A stretch of 29,593 nt of DNA from Galbitalea sp036491035 (GCA_036491035.1 DASXCU010000085.1:1-29593); one strand, 5' to 3'; positions 15,290 to 23,378 are shown, counted from the stretch's first letter. Program-made: numbers and translations. Notes: generated from the letters alone by a model not told the origin.

Positions 15290-16630
15290 CTATCCAGCCA
15301 GGGCCTTCAGCGCCGTGTGCATGGCGGCCACGCCCTGCGGCACGGAGAGCTTGCCCTGGATGGCCTGCTCGACCGCAACCTCGATATTCGTCTGAATACC
15401 GGGCCAGCTCGCGAGCGACGGCTGCGGGTTGGCATTGGACAGCGCCGAGTTCACGGCCGGAAGGAACGGCAGCTTGGAGGTCACATCCTTGTCGGTGTAG
15501 AACGACTTCGTTGCTCCGAGCGTGCTTGCCGCGAGCGCGACCTTCGCCTGCTGTTCGGTGTCCGTGTAGTACTGCAGGAACGAATAGGCCGCGTCCTTGT
15601 TCTTGGAGCTGGCCGCAATGCACCAGTCCCAGTAGATGAGCTCGCCACCCGGCTTGCCCGCCGTGAACTGAAGCGGGACATACGCCCACTTGCCCACCGT
15701 CTTCGACTTCGCGGGATCCTCGAGTGCAGAGAGCGACGGCGTCGTGTCGACGACCATTGCGGCCTGACCCTGCGCGGCGACCGTTGCGGCGTCGTCGACG
15801 GCCATGTTCAACATTCCGGTCGGGGCGTACTTGGCCGCCTGCGTGTAGAACGTGAGTGCCTTGGTCGCAGCCTGGTCGTTGAGCGTGTCCTTCGTTCCAG
15901 CGGCGTTGTACCACCAGTTGCCCTGAGCCGTCAGCAGGGAGCTGAAGACATCGGAAACCGCCCCGGTCGCCTTGCCGGGCATCACGATGCCCGAAACGCC
16001 ATTGCCATTCAGCTTCGCAGCGTCCTTCACAATATCGGCGGTCGTTTTCGGCGCCGCGAGCCCGGCTGCCTTGAACAGGTCGGTGCGATAGCCGACCACG
16101 ATGGTCGACACGAAATCGGGGAGGCAGTACTGGGTCCCGTTGTACGCGCCCTGGGAGAGGACCGACGGCAGGTAGGACGCCGCGGAGAATCCTGTCGGGT
16201 TGCGCTTCGAGTCCGAAAGGTACTTAGAGATGGGAGCGAGGTAGCCGGACTTGGCAAACTCACCAAACCAGCTCGGGTGCACATAGAGGATGTCGTAGTC
16301 GGAGTTGCCGGACGAGAGGGTAAGTGCCTGCTTGTCATGCAGATTCTCGTACGGGACCGGCGCGATCGTGAGCTTGCCACCCGTTGCTTTGTCCCACGCT
16401 GTTGCAGCGGTTTGCTGGCCTGAGGTCCAGGGATCGCCGGCCCAGCGGGACAGGGTGAGGCTTTCGCCCTTGAAGGTTCCAAACGGACCGCCCGCGGTCT
16501 TGGGCTTGGTGTCGGGATTGACTCCGGAGGTGCTGCCTCCTGAGGTGCTGCAGGATGTCAGCAGCAGTGCGCCAATGCTCAGCGCAGCTGCCAAAAGGAC
16601 GACTCGTCCTCGTCGCTGTGTTGCAAACAT
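15290..16630 (-). CDS. Extracellular sugar-binding lipoprotein of the CUT1 ABC transporter
   Basis: 446 residues. An N-terminal signal (QRRGRVVLLAAALSIGALLL) ends in the lipobox LLTSC, so the mature protein is anchored by a lipid on the cysteine near residue 27. The rest is a type 1 extracellular solute-binding protein (SLTLSRWAGDPWTSG; VPYENLHDKQALTLSSGNSDYDI; GQAAMVVDTTPSLSALEDP). I chose the ATG at 16630, which has AAGGAG five bases upstream; a longer frame from 16924 overlaps the Gfo/Idh gene. It lies 62 bases after the last of four Gfo/Idh genes and before the two permeases. Aromatic residues suggest an oligosaccharide or glycoside ligand, not a defined one. Confidence 0.95.
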   Translation of the reverse strand: MFATQRRGRVVLLAAALSIGALLLTSCSTSGGSTSGVNPDTKPKTAGGPFGTFKGESLTLSRWAGDPWTSGQQTAATAWDKATGGKLTIAPVPYENLHDKQALTLSSGNSDYDILYVHPSWFGEFAKSGYLAPISKYLSDSKRNPTGFSAASYLPSVLSQGAYNGTQYCLPDFVSTIVVGYRTDLFKAAGLAAPKTTADIVKDAAKLNGNGVSGIVMPGKATGAVSDVFSSLLTAQGNWWYNAAGTKDTLNDQAATKALTFYTQAAKYAPTGMLNMAVDDAATVAAQGQAAMVVDTTPSLSALEDPAKSKTVGKWAYVPLQFTAGKPGGELIYWDWCIAASSKNKDAAYSFLQYYTDTEQQAKVALAASTLGATKSFYTDKDVTSKLPFLPAVNSALSNANPQPSLASWPGIQTNIEVAVEQAIQGKLSVPQGVAAMHTALKALAG

Positions 16631-16692
16631 TTCTCTCCTTTGAGGTTTACGCATGACCAGCACACCCCGTGCGGGTCTGAGACTAGCCGCAG

Positions 16693-17787
16693 CTAGGAAG
16701 CGATCGGAGTCGCGGCTCCCCCTTTCCCTGCCGATTCGTAGCCGGCCCGAATTACCCGCAGACAGGCCACGCCGTCGTCGAGGGTTGGGCCGTAAGGCTT
16801 GAGGTCGCGCCGGACTCGATCGAGGTAGGAAGCCACCTCGCGCTTGTAGTGGTGGACGTGCGGCGCCCACCCCGAATAGTCGTGTGGCTCGGTGGTTGCC
16901 GGTTCGATGTTCGGGGTCGTCCACCCCCTCCAGAGCTCGTCATCCGTGCCCCGGAATACGTCGACCTGCGGGAACGGATCGGTTGCCCGCATGATCAGGG
17001 TTCCGTTGGTTCCGTAGATCTCGAGGGCGTTCCGCATCTTGATGTCGACATTCATGCTCCACGCCGTCGTGATCTCACCGAGCGCACCGTTGGCGTATCG
17101 AACGATGGCAACCGCGACATCCTCGCTGGCGAGGTTCGGCTTGTCGCGGTTCGCGGTGAATGCCGAAACCTCGCTGATGTCTCCGACCATCCAGCGGAGG
17201 AGGTCGATGCCGTGGGAGCCCTCATCGATCCACGCCCCGCCGCCGCCGAGCGCGGGATCTTCCATCCACTCGACCATGTCCGGTGGACATCCGATTTCGG
17301 CGATGCCAGCCAGACCGATGATGCTACGGGTGAAGAGCACCGAGCCAATCGCTCCGCTATCGATGATCGCCTTGGCGCGATCGGCCTCCTTGCTGAAGCG
17401 GCTGACGAACGCGGCGGTCCCGTCGACGCCGGCGATTCGTACCGCGTCAGCCATTCGCTCCGCGTCGAAGTTTGCGGTGGCGATGGGCTTCTCACAGAAC
17501 ACGTGCTTGCCGGACTGGGCGACCGCGACGACCTGGTCCGCGTGCAGAGCATTCTCGGAATGCACCATCACGAGGTCGAGATCGGTGCGAGCCACGAGTT
17601 CGCGCCAATCGGTCGTGAAGGAGTCGACGCCCCATCGTTCCGCCGCCGCGCGGCCACGAGCCTCATTATCGTCGGCGATCGCGACAATGCGCGCCCCCGG
17701 AATTTCGCTGATTGCCTTGGCGCGGAACTCCGCGTGGACGTGTGCCCAGCTGATCATTCCGATTCGAATTTCTTTGGTGTCTGTCAC
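16693..17787 (-). CDS. Gfo/Idh/MocA family oxidoreductase (fourth of the tandem set)
   Basis: 364 residues. The family lysine lies in HVFCEKPIATANFDAERM, and the second motif reads GGGAWIDEGSHGIDLLRWM (Asp-x3-His). The dinucleotide loop is unusual: IGMISWAHVHAEFRAKA instead of GxGxxA, a form seen in a distinct branch of the family. The GTG start at 17787 overlaps the stop of the third gene (GTGA). The enzyme class oxidises or reduces sugar or cyclitol hydroxyls with NAD(P), and some relatives carry out other redox-coupled steps. As the last of four paralogs before the ABC transporter it probably handles one step for the imported glycoside. Exact reaction unknown. Confidence 0.9.
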   Translation of the reverse strand: MTDTKEIRIGMISWAHVHAEFRAKAISEIPGARIVAIADDNEARGRAAAERWGVDSFTTDWRELVARTDLDLVMVHSENALHADQVVAVAQSGKHVFCEKPIATANFDAERMADAVRIAGVDGTAAFVSRFSKEADRAKAIIDSGAIGSVLFTRSIIGLAGIAEIGCPPDMVEWMEDPALGGGGAWIDEGSHGIDLLRWMVGDISEVSAFTANRDKPNLASEDVAVAIVRYANGALGEITTAWSMNVDIKMRNALEIYGTNGTLIMRATDPFPQVDVFRGTDDELWRGWTTPNIEPATTEPHDYSGWAPHVHHYKREVASYLDRVRRDLKPYGPTLDDGVACLRVIRAGYESAGKGGAATPIAS

Positions 17788-18836
17788 TTGCTCGCTCCAT
17801 GCAGTGTTGGTTCGTGGATGCTGTTGACGTTTGTTCGTGAGCCCGTTCGGGCCGCCGAGAGCGCAGCCTCGACGACCTCGAGCACGGCCAACCCGACAGG
17901 TCCCTCGGACCGTGACGGGGTGCCGGATACTCGCGCATCCAGGAAGTGTTGAAGCATGCCGAGATGACCGTCCGCGACGAGGCCGGGGATCGGGAGCGGG
18001 TAGGACCAGCCCTCACCCGCCTCGGCGGAGCCCTGGGTGCTGATCACGGAGATCGGCTGACGGTAGAGGTTGTCAATCATGATCCGACCAGTAGTGCCGA
18101 TGATCTCGAAACGAGAATCCATCGCGCCGGCCAGGCTCCAGCTGTCCTCGCAAAGCCCGATCACGCCGTTTCCGAAACGCAGTGCGAGTACGGCCGTGTC
18201 CTCCGCGCTCGTGCGAGTACCCCACACAAACGTGCCGGTCTCCGCTGACACGGTCGCCACTTCGGCCCCCGCGAAGAAACGGCAAAACTCGATGCTGTGC
18301 ACGGCCATGTCGAGAATCGCCCCGCCCCCGCTGCGCTCCTCGTCGAAGAACCAGTCCGAGTGGGGCTCGCCAATTCCCTCGCTCGCCTTCACGCGGAAGA
18401 CCTCGCCAATGTGCCCGGCATCCACGAGGCGCTTCGCTTCCTGGACCGCGGGAATGAAGGGGACGTTCTCCGCATAAAACAGCCGTGTTCCGGCCGCCTC
18501 GACGTCGGCGAGCATCTGACGGGCCTCCGACACACTACGGCCGAGCGGCTTGATGCAGATCGCATCCTTGCCCGCCTGCGCTGTGAGGCGAACGGCCTCT
18601 GCGTGCACAAACGGGGGCGCCACGATGTCAACGACATCGACCCTCGGATCGGAGATCGCCCGTGCGAGGTCGGTCGACCACTCGCCAACGTCGAACTTCT
18701 CTGCGGCGGCGCGAGCCGACGACTCCGTCGCTGCCACGACAGACACGACCTCGACGTCCGGCATCATCGCGAAGGCCGGCAGGTGCATGTTCGTGGCCCA
18801 GAACCCGGCACCGACGACACAGATACCCGTGGTCAC
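17784..18836 (-). CDS. Gfo/Idh/MocA family oxidoreductase (third of the tandem set)
   Basis: 350 residues. The dinucleotide loop is standard (CVVGAGFWATNMHLPAF). The catalytic lysine motif is CIKPLGRSVSEARQML, and the second motif is GGGAILDMAVHSIEFCRFF. After the Rossmann domain the alpha/beta domain carries EGIGEPHSDWFFDEERS, the substrate-side loop common in sugar dehydrogenases of this family. The start is GTG at 18836, overlapping the stop of the upstream paralog by 4 bases, and its own stop overlaps the next start. This strict coupling argues that the four products are needed together. It differs strongly from its neighbours outside the motifs, so the set arose by ancient divergence or assembly rather than by recent tandem duplication. 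Confidence 0.92.
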   Translation of the reverse strand: MTTGICVVGAGFWATNMHLPAFAMMPDVEVVSVVAATESSARAAAEKFDVGEWSTDLARAISDPRVDVVDIVAPPFVHAEAVRLTAQAGKDAICIKPLGRSVSEARQMLADVEAAGTRLFYAENVPFIPAVQEAKRLVDAGHIGEVFRVKASEGIGEPHSDWFFDEERSGGGAILDMAVHSIEFCRFFAGAEVATVSAETGTFVWGTRTSAEDTAVLALRFGNGVIGLCEDSWSLAGAMDSRFEIIGTTGRIMIDNLYRQPISVISTQGSAEAGEGWSYPLPIPGLVADGHLGMLQHFLDARVSGTPSRSEGPVGLAVLEVVEAALSAARTGSRTNVNSIHEPTLHGASK

Positions 18837-19858
18837 GAGGACAACTCCACCGTTCGCCCGTCATCCAGAGACTGCTGCGCGGCGAGCATGAGCGCCAGCG
18901 CATCCCGTGCCTCAGAGGCGCTCGCGGACCGCGACCCGTCCTCACGACCAAGAATCCGGTCGACGAAGTACTGCTGCTCGCCCGCATAGCCGTAGTCCCA
19001 GAGCAGATCTGGATACTGCCAGCCGAAGTCCTCACGGGAGCGGTCCGAAATATGAAAGTTGAGTGCCTGGTGAACGAGGTCGACGGTTGCACTGCCGTCG
19101 TTGCCGAACACGTCGAGCGTGAAATTGCCACGGCCCGCGGTCCACGACACGTACATGCTCGAAACAACACCGCTCCGGTGCCGGATGGTCACGACCGCAT
19201 TGTCGGGGCTGCCGAATTTCATCGCGCCCTCGAGCTTGTACGCGCCGCCTTCCGTGGTGACGCGCTCGGCGGGGCCGAACAACCAGAGGACGAGATCACC
19301 GAAATGCACCAGAGTGTCGAGGATGACTCCCCCGCCGTTCTTCGGGTCGTAGAACCAGTCGTTGGACGGCTCCCACCCGAATACCGCGGCCTGTGCTGCG
19401 ATGAGGGATCCCAATTCGCCGGCGACGAGCCGACTCTTCAACTGCGGAATCGGAGGGGTGAAGCGAAGCATGAAGCCGAACTGGAGGATTCGGTCGTTGG
19501 CCTTGGCTGCGGCAACGACGCGATCGGCGTCCGGGAGCGTCAGCGCGATCGGCTTCTGGCAGAAGACGTGCTTACCGGCTTCCAATGCCTGCACGGTCTG
19601 CTCGGCGTGAAGGAAATTCGGCGTCGCGAGGAGCACCGCGTCGATCGTCTCGTCCGCCAGGATGTCACTGAATGTCGGACTAAGCGCGTAGCCGTGCTCG
19701 ACGCTCATCTTCTCCGCGGCCGCGAGAATCGGATCGGTGACCGACACGATGCTGCCGCGCGCGATCCGCGTGTAGGCGGCGGCGTGCACTTGCGCGATAC
19801 GACCGGCACCGATGAGACCGACCCGCACGGAGTCCGCGCCGCGTTTCGTTGTTGCCAC
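18833..19858 (-). CDS. Gfo/Idh/MocA family oxidoreductase (second of the tandem set)
   Basis: 341 residues. Canonical cofactor loop (RVGLIGAGRIAQVHAAAY), a lysine motif with Gln in place of Glu (HVFCQKPIALTLPDADR), and GGGVILDTLVHFGDLVLWLFG as the Asp-x3-His motif. WEPSNDWFYDPKNGG is the loop preceding it. Start at GTG 19858, two bases after the stop of the first gene. It is the most ordinary of the four and would be expected to be a functional NAD(P)-dependent sugar dehydrogenase. Substrate unknown; the transporter and GH42 enzyme downstream suggest a glycoside or its monosaccharide product. Confidence 0.92.
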   Translation of the reverse strand: MATTKRGADSVRVGLIGAGRIAQVHAAAYTRIARGSIVSVTDPILAAAEKMSVEHGYALSPTFSDILADETIDAVLLATPNFLHAEQTVQALEAGKHVFCQKPIALTLPDADRVVAAAKANDRILQFGFMLRFTPPIPQLKSRLVAGELGSLIAAQAAVFGWEPSNDWFYDPKNGGGVILDTLVHFGDLVLWLFGPAERVTTEGGAYKLEGAMKFGSPDNAVVTIRHRSGVVSSMYVSWTAGRGNFTLDVFGNDGSATVDLVHQALNFHISDRSREDFGWQYPDLLWDYGYAGEQQYFVDRILGREDGSRSASASEARDALALMLAAQQSLDDGRTVELSS

Positions 19859-19860
19859 GA

Positions 19861-20928
19861 TTAGCTCGCCTTCGGCTGGAATGGAAAGGAAACCCGAGCG
19901 CCGGTGCGATCGGACTCGTAGGCTGCGAGGATCATCTCGAGGGCCTTTCGACCGTCCTCCGCGTTCGGTACCGGCTCCGAATCGGTACGGATCGCTTCTT
20001 CGAATGCGACGAGCAGGTCGCGGTAGCAGGCGTCGTAGCGCTCTTCCCCCACGAGATCGACATACGTGCGCTGGTTCCAGGGCGCCTCGGTGCCCTGGAT
20101 CTCGTACTGCGGACTCTTCTGGTAGTGAAGCTCGATCTCACCCTTCGTACCGCTCAGCGACGCATGATCCGGACTAGCGAGCGGCCCGAAATAGTCCGCT
20201 GCGTGCCACGTGCTCTCGACCGTGACGATCGCGCCGCTCGCCAGCGTGTAGGTGGCGATGCCATAGTCTTCGACGCCCAGCTTCTTGTAGGTCAGCGAGC
20301 CGATCGTCGCCACAACGCTCTCCGCCTCGCTGCCGAAGAACCAGCGGAAAAAGTCCGTGAAGTGCACGCCGTGGTCGATGAATCCACCGCCGCCATTCCG
20401 AATCGGATCGGTGTACCAGCCCTGCTCGCCCGTGTTCGGGTTGTCGGTGATCGCGGCTACGGGAAAACGAATCGAGTAGAAACCCGAGACGAGTTCGCCT
20501 ACCGCACCACGGTCCACGGCGTCCTTGACCTGGCGGTAAGCCGGAAGGTAGCGAAGCAGGTACGCGAGCATGATCTTGACCTGCTTGCCGGCGGCCACGA
20601 TCCGGTCCGCATCGGCCATGGTCGTCGAGATCGGCTTGTCCAGGAGGATCGGCTTCCCCGCTGCAGCGGCCAGCTCCACGTGCTCCGCGTGTACGGAGGT
20701 GTACGAGGTGACGATGACGGCGTCGACATCGTCGCGGTTGATCAGTTCGGCGTAGTCGGTCGTAAAACTGCAGCCGTACTCATCCGCAAACTCGCGGGCG
20801 AGCTCCTCACGCTCGTCGGCCACCCCGACGAGCGTGAGGCCCTTGATCCCTCGCCGAAGCTCGTTCGCGAAGGGATAGGCGTGGTAGTGATTGTGCAAAC
20901 CGACGATGCCGATTCGGATGTCTGGCAC
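19861..20928 (-). CDS. Gfo/Idh/MocA family oxidoreductase (first gene of the sugar operon)
   Basis: 355 residues. It has the lysine motif PILLDKPISTTMADADRIV and GGGGFIDHGVHFTDFFRWFFG (Asp-x3-His). The cofactor loop departs from the norm, GIVGLHNHYHAYPFANEL, lacking the second and third glycines of GxGxxG and carrying an HxHA like the fourth paralog. The start is GTG at 20928, preceded by GGAG at about 8 bases. It heads an eight-gene leftward operon behind three LacI-type operators and a candidate promoter, facing a divergent LacI gene. NAD(P) binding by a modified loop is likely but should not be taken for granted. Confidence 0.9.
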   Translation of the reverse strand: MPDIRIGIVGLHNHYHAYPFANELRRGIKGLTLVGVADEREELAREFADEYGCSFTTDYAELINRDDVDAVIVTSYTSVHAEHVELAAAAGKPILLDKPISTTMADADRIVAAGKQVKIMLAYLLRYLPAYRQVKDAVDRGAVGELVSGFYSIRFPVAAITDNPNTGEQGWYTDPIRNGGGGFIDHGVHFTDFFRWFFGSEAESVVATIGSLTYKKLGVEDYGIATYTLASGAIVTVESTWHAADYFGPLASPDHASLSGTKGEIELHYQKSPQYEIQGTEAPWNQRTYVDLVGEERYDACYRDLLVAFEEAIRTDSEPVPNAEDGRKALEMILAAYESDRTGARVSFPFQPKAS

Positions 20929-20999
20929 GAAGTACTCCGTTTATTTCCGTGCGGCATCAACTCGTCGCTGAGCCGTGAAGTGGGTATGGTCTAGGGATA

Positions 21000-21015
21000 A
21001 CGCAACCGCTTTACT
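21000..21015. promoter_or_regulatory. LacI-type operator copy A, ACGCAACCGCTTTACT
   Basis: Matches copy C in 14 of 16 bases, in the same orientation, and overlaps copy B by three bases. It lies downstream of the presumed start of the sugar operon. Confidence 0.5.
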
Positions 21016-21028
21016 AAACCGGTTGCGT
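21013..21028. promoter_or_regulatory. LacI-type operator copy B, ACTAAACCGGTTGCGT
   Basis: Contains the palindromic core AACCGGTT and is the exact reverse complement of copy C. It starts 2 bases after the candidate -10 of the leftward promoter, so binding would block initiation. The centres of B and C are 40 bases apart, about four helical turns, which suits same-face or looped binding. Confidence 0.7.
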
Positions 21029-21030
21029 AA

Positions 21031-21058
21031 TCATTACACGCAGAACCCATTCACGCAA
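21031..21058 (-). promoter_or_regulatory. Candidate promoter of the sugar operon
   Basis: Minus-strand TTGCGT (21053-21058, inside operator C), 16-base spacer, TAATGA (21031-21036). The -35 lies in one operator and the start in another, the layout expected of a repressed promoter. The leader to the GTG at 20928 would be about 95 bases. Confidence 0.4.
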
Positions 21059-21068
21059 CCGGTTTAGT
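21053..21068. promoter_or_regulatory. LacI-type operator copy C, ACGCAACCGGTTTAGT
   Basis: Exact reverse complement of copy B with core AACCGGTT. It ends 22 bases before the ATG of the divergent LacI gene, so it may also mediate autorepression. Confidence 0.7.
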
Positions 21069-21090
21069 TAATTTCAGTTTGAGGGGACCG

Positions 21091-22143
21091 ATGTCGGCAG
21101 ACGAGCCGCCCACAACCATTCGGGAGATCGCCGCGCTCGCCGGGGTCTCGGCCGGCACGGTGTCCCGCGTCATGAACGAATTGCCGGGTGTCGGGCCCGA
21201 AACGCGGGCACGCGTGAAAGCCCTCATCCTGGAACACGACTTCCACGGCGACTCGACCGCGCGACAACTGTCCCGCGGAAAAAGCGACAGTCTCGGGATT
21301 GTTTTCCCACTGCAGGTGTCGGAAGTCGTGATGCACCCGGTCTACCCGGAGCTGCTCGGTGCAATAAGCGACGCCGCACAGGGCTCCGGCTACGATGTCA
21401 TCCTGTTCACCACCGGCGCCGACCGGGGAATCGACCACGTGCTCGAGTCCGTCAAGCGCAAACGCATCGATGGCCTCATCCTGCCCGCAGCAAACTCCGA
21501 CGATCCACTCGTGGCTCGACTTCAGGAGAACCGAATACCCACGGTCCTCGTCGGCCATCGCCAGAAGGCTGAGCGCCTCACCTGGGCCGATTGCACGCAC
21601 GACGATGCGCTCTACGAATTGACGACGGGACTGCTTCGTTCCGGCCGACGCCAGCTCACCCTGATCAACGGACCACGGAGGATCTCCGCGTACGACCTGC
21701 GCTCACAGGGCTTCTGGCGCGCGATCCGAGAGTTCGGCGAATCCGCTGTGTCCGCCGATGAAAAGGTCACCGAGATGGGATTTGCCGCGGGTGCGGCCGC
21801 TGCGGACCAGATACTGTCGAAGGCGGCGGATACCGACGCGATCCTGTGCTCAGCTGACACAACCGCCGCCGGCGTGCTCGACGCCCTTGCCAAGCGAGGC
21901 ATCGGCGTGCCGGAACGTGTGGCCGTCACCGGCTTCGACGATATTGAGTTCGCAAGCCACTCAACTCCGACTCTGACGACGGTTCGGATGCCTCTTCACG
22001 AAACCGGTGTGGCAGCCGTTTCTCTGCTCATGGAAATGCTTGGCGATCGAACGATCACGCCGAGTCCGCGCCTGCTGAAGACTGCGCTTGTATCCCGCGA
22101 CTCGACCGGTCCGCTAGCCTTCCCTGCCTCGCTGGGTGCCTAA
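21091..22143 (+). CDS. LacI-family transcriptional regulator of the sugar operon
   Basis: 350 residues. The DNA-binding domain is TIREIAALAGVSAGTVSRVMNELPGVGPETRARV at about residues 10-45. The effector domain shows SLGIVFPLQVSEVVMHPVYPELLGAI, DAILCSADTTAAGVLDALAKRGI and VAVTGFDDIEFASHSTPTLTTVRMP. The ATG at 21091 has GAGGGG four bases upstream; the TTG at 21079 in the same frame has no such site. It is divergent from the eight-gene operon and separated by 162 bases containing three copies of a palindromic operator. Repression released by a sugar or glycoside inducer is the likely mode. Distinct from the regulator at 415-1440. Confidence 0.93.
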   Translation: MSADEPPTTIREIAALAGVSAGTVSRVMNELPGVGPETRARVKALILEHDFHGDSTARQLSRGKSDSLGIVFPLQVSEVVMHPVYPELLGAISDAAQGSGYDVILFTTGADRGIDHVLESVKRKRIDGLILPAANSDDPLVARLQENRIPTVLVGHRQKAERLTWADCTHDDALYELTTGLLRSGRRQLTLINGPRRISAYDLRSQGFWRAIREFGESAVSADEKVTEMGFAAGAAAADQILSKAADTDAILCSADTTAAGVLDALAKRGIGVPERVAVTGFDDIEFASHSTPTLTTVRMPLHETGVAAVSLLMEMLGDRTITPSPRLLKTALVSRDSTGPLAFPASLGA

Positions 22144-22160
22144 CCCAGATCGCTCGGGGA

Positions 22161-22184
22161 TGGATTCAGCTCCGGATGAATCCA
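22161..22184. terminator. Hairpin downstream of the LacI gene, possible bidirectional terminator
   Basis: TGGATTCA (22161-22168) and TGAATCCA (22177-22184) are perfect 8-base complements around an 8-base loop. It begins 17 bases after the LacI stop and lies next to the end of the leftward SDR remnant. No T-run follows, so termination is only suggested. Confidence 0.4.
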
Positions 22185-22186
22185 GA

Positions 22187-22350
22187 TCAGTCCGGGATCG
22201 TGCATGCGCCGCGGATACCACCGTTCACCACAACGTCCGCACCGGTGACGTAGCCGCTGTCCGAACTGCGAGGAACACAGCGACGCCGGCGATCTCCTCG
22301 GGGCGGAACGTCGGCGACCAGCACCGCGGTCGCCGCCTCCACGAATCCAT
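22187..22350 (-). pseudogene. Frameshifted C-terminal remnant of a short-chain dehydrogenase
   Basis: Minus-strand reading gives FRPEEIAGVAVFLA in one frame, then SDSGYVTGADVVVNGGIRGA...TIPD and a stop in the next. Joined, these make the standard SDR ending (PEEIAxxVxFLASSDSxYVTGADVVVNGG), with about one base missing near 22264-22268. No N-terminal cofactor loop or catalytic YxxxK can be found upstream, so most of the gene is lost. The upstream limit given is approximate. It occupies most of the 290-base gap between the LacI gene and the CPBP gene. Confidence 0.65.
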
Positions 22351-22420
22351 TGAGTCTCCGCCCTAAGGGGGATGCCGAATCTCCGACCGGTGCCGGATGT
22401 GGGGTCGTATCGTGGCTCCG

Positions 22421-22426
22421 TAGCGT
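22421..22426 (+). promoter_or_regulatory. Possible -10 box of a leaderless mRNA (TAGCGT)
   Basis: TAGCGT matches TAnnnT and ends 7 bases before the ATG at 22434, the spacing seen in actinobacterial leaderless genes. No Shine-Dalgarno sequence is present ahead of that ATG. No clear -35. Confidence 0.4.
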
Positions 22427-22433
22427 GAATCGT

Positions 22434-23378
22434 ATGAGCACACCAATCATCCAAACCGATTCAGTTGCTACCGCCGGCGTCGGCTCTTCTGGGCCGCGTC
22501 GAGTCCGCTGGGCTGCCGTCCTCCTGTTTGTCGTCATCGCATATGGCCTCGCCTGGGCAATCGCGAGCCCGCTCTGGTTTAGCGGCGGGCTTGCCCCGGG
22601 GGGCAAAATCAACCCACTCCTGTTCCCGCTGGGCGTGGCGGTCATGGCCACGCCGGCGATAGCCGCACTAATCGTTACCCGCTTCGTGCTGAAGCCCACT
22701 CGCATGGCCAGGTATCTCGGGCTGGTGCCCCTGCCGCCGTGGCGGCGAACGCTCGGCTACTCCGCCCTGGGGCTGGTGATTCCCTGGGTAATCGGAATTG
22801 CCGCCCTGTTGGTCGCATCCGCAACCGGCGTCGTGACATTGCATCCCGGACCCGACACCGCCGGCATTCTTCTGAGCATCCCGGTCGCGTCAGTACTGAC
22901 CGCCATTGCTGCTTTCGGTGAGGAGCTCGGCTGGCGCGGGTTCCTTCTGCCGACCCTGCGGCCGCTCGGTACCTGGCCGGCGCTCCTGATCTCCGGTGCC
23001 ATCTGGGGACCGTGGCACGCCCCGCTGATCCTGCTCGGATACAACTACGGGCTGTACGACATTCGTGGCGTGATCCTGATGACGATCACGACCACGATCG
23101 CTGGCCTCCTCTTCGGATGGTTCCGGATGCGCACCGGCCTCGTCTACCCGAGCTCGTTCGCCCACGGGTCCCTCAACGGATCCGCGGGATCGTTCGTGGC
23201 CGCGTTTCTTCCCGCCGGCGCGGCATCCATTGTGCCGACATCGCTGGGATGGGTGGGCTGGCTGGTTACGGCGATCCTCATCGCTGGTCTCGTGCTCGGG
23301 CGCACCTACCACTGGGCCACCGATCGTCGGCGCTCGACTGCAGCATTGACCGCCACCGATGAACCGGCCGTGAGTTAG
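22434..23378 (+). CDS. CPBP-family (Abi/CAAX-like) intramembrane metalloprotease homolog
   Basis: 314 residues with about eight membrane helices. The family motifs are in order: AAFGEELGWRGFLLPTL (EExxxR), IWGPWHAPLILLG (the His block of motif 2), then YPSSFAHGSLNGSAG (motif 3 His and Asn). Members of this family process prenylated proteins, act in bacteriocin self-immunity, or serve as membrane adaptors. I chose ATG 22434; the frame is open back to 22350 but that part is arginine-poor junk overlapping the SDR remnant. The start looks leaderless. It is followed after 9 bases by a histidine kinase gene, so a link to a signal-sensing system is likely. Confidence 0.88.
   Translation: MSTPIIQTDSVATAGVGSSGPRRVRWAAVLLFVVIAYGLAWAIASPLWFSGGLAPGGKINPLLFPLGVAVMATPAIAALIVTRFVLKPTRMARYLGLVPLPPWRRTLGYSALGLVIPWVIGIAALLVASATGVVTLHPGPDTAGILLSIPVASVLTAIAAFGEELGWRGFLLPTLRPLGTWPALLISGAIWGPWHAPLILLGYNYGLYDIRGVILMTITTTIAGLLFGWFRMRTGLVYPSSFAHGSLNGSAGSFVAAFLPAGAASIVPTSLGWVGWLVTAILIAGLVLGRTYHWATDRRRSTAALTATDEPAVS

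Noticed and set aside
16664..16676. Small inverted repeat in the gap before the binding-protein gene
   Set aside because: Only four stable pairs; too weak to call a regulatory hairpin.
16631..16924. N-terminal extension of the sugar-binding lipoprotein
   Set aside because: It would put the signal peptide and lipobox in the middle of the protein and overlap the fourth Gfo/Idh gene.
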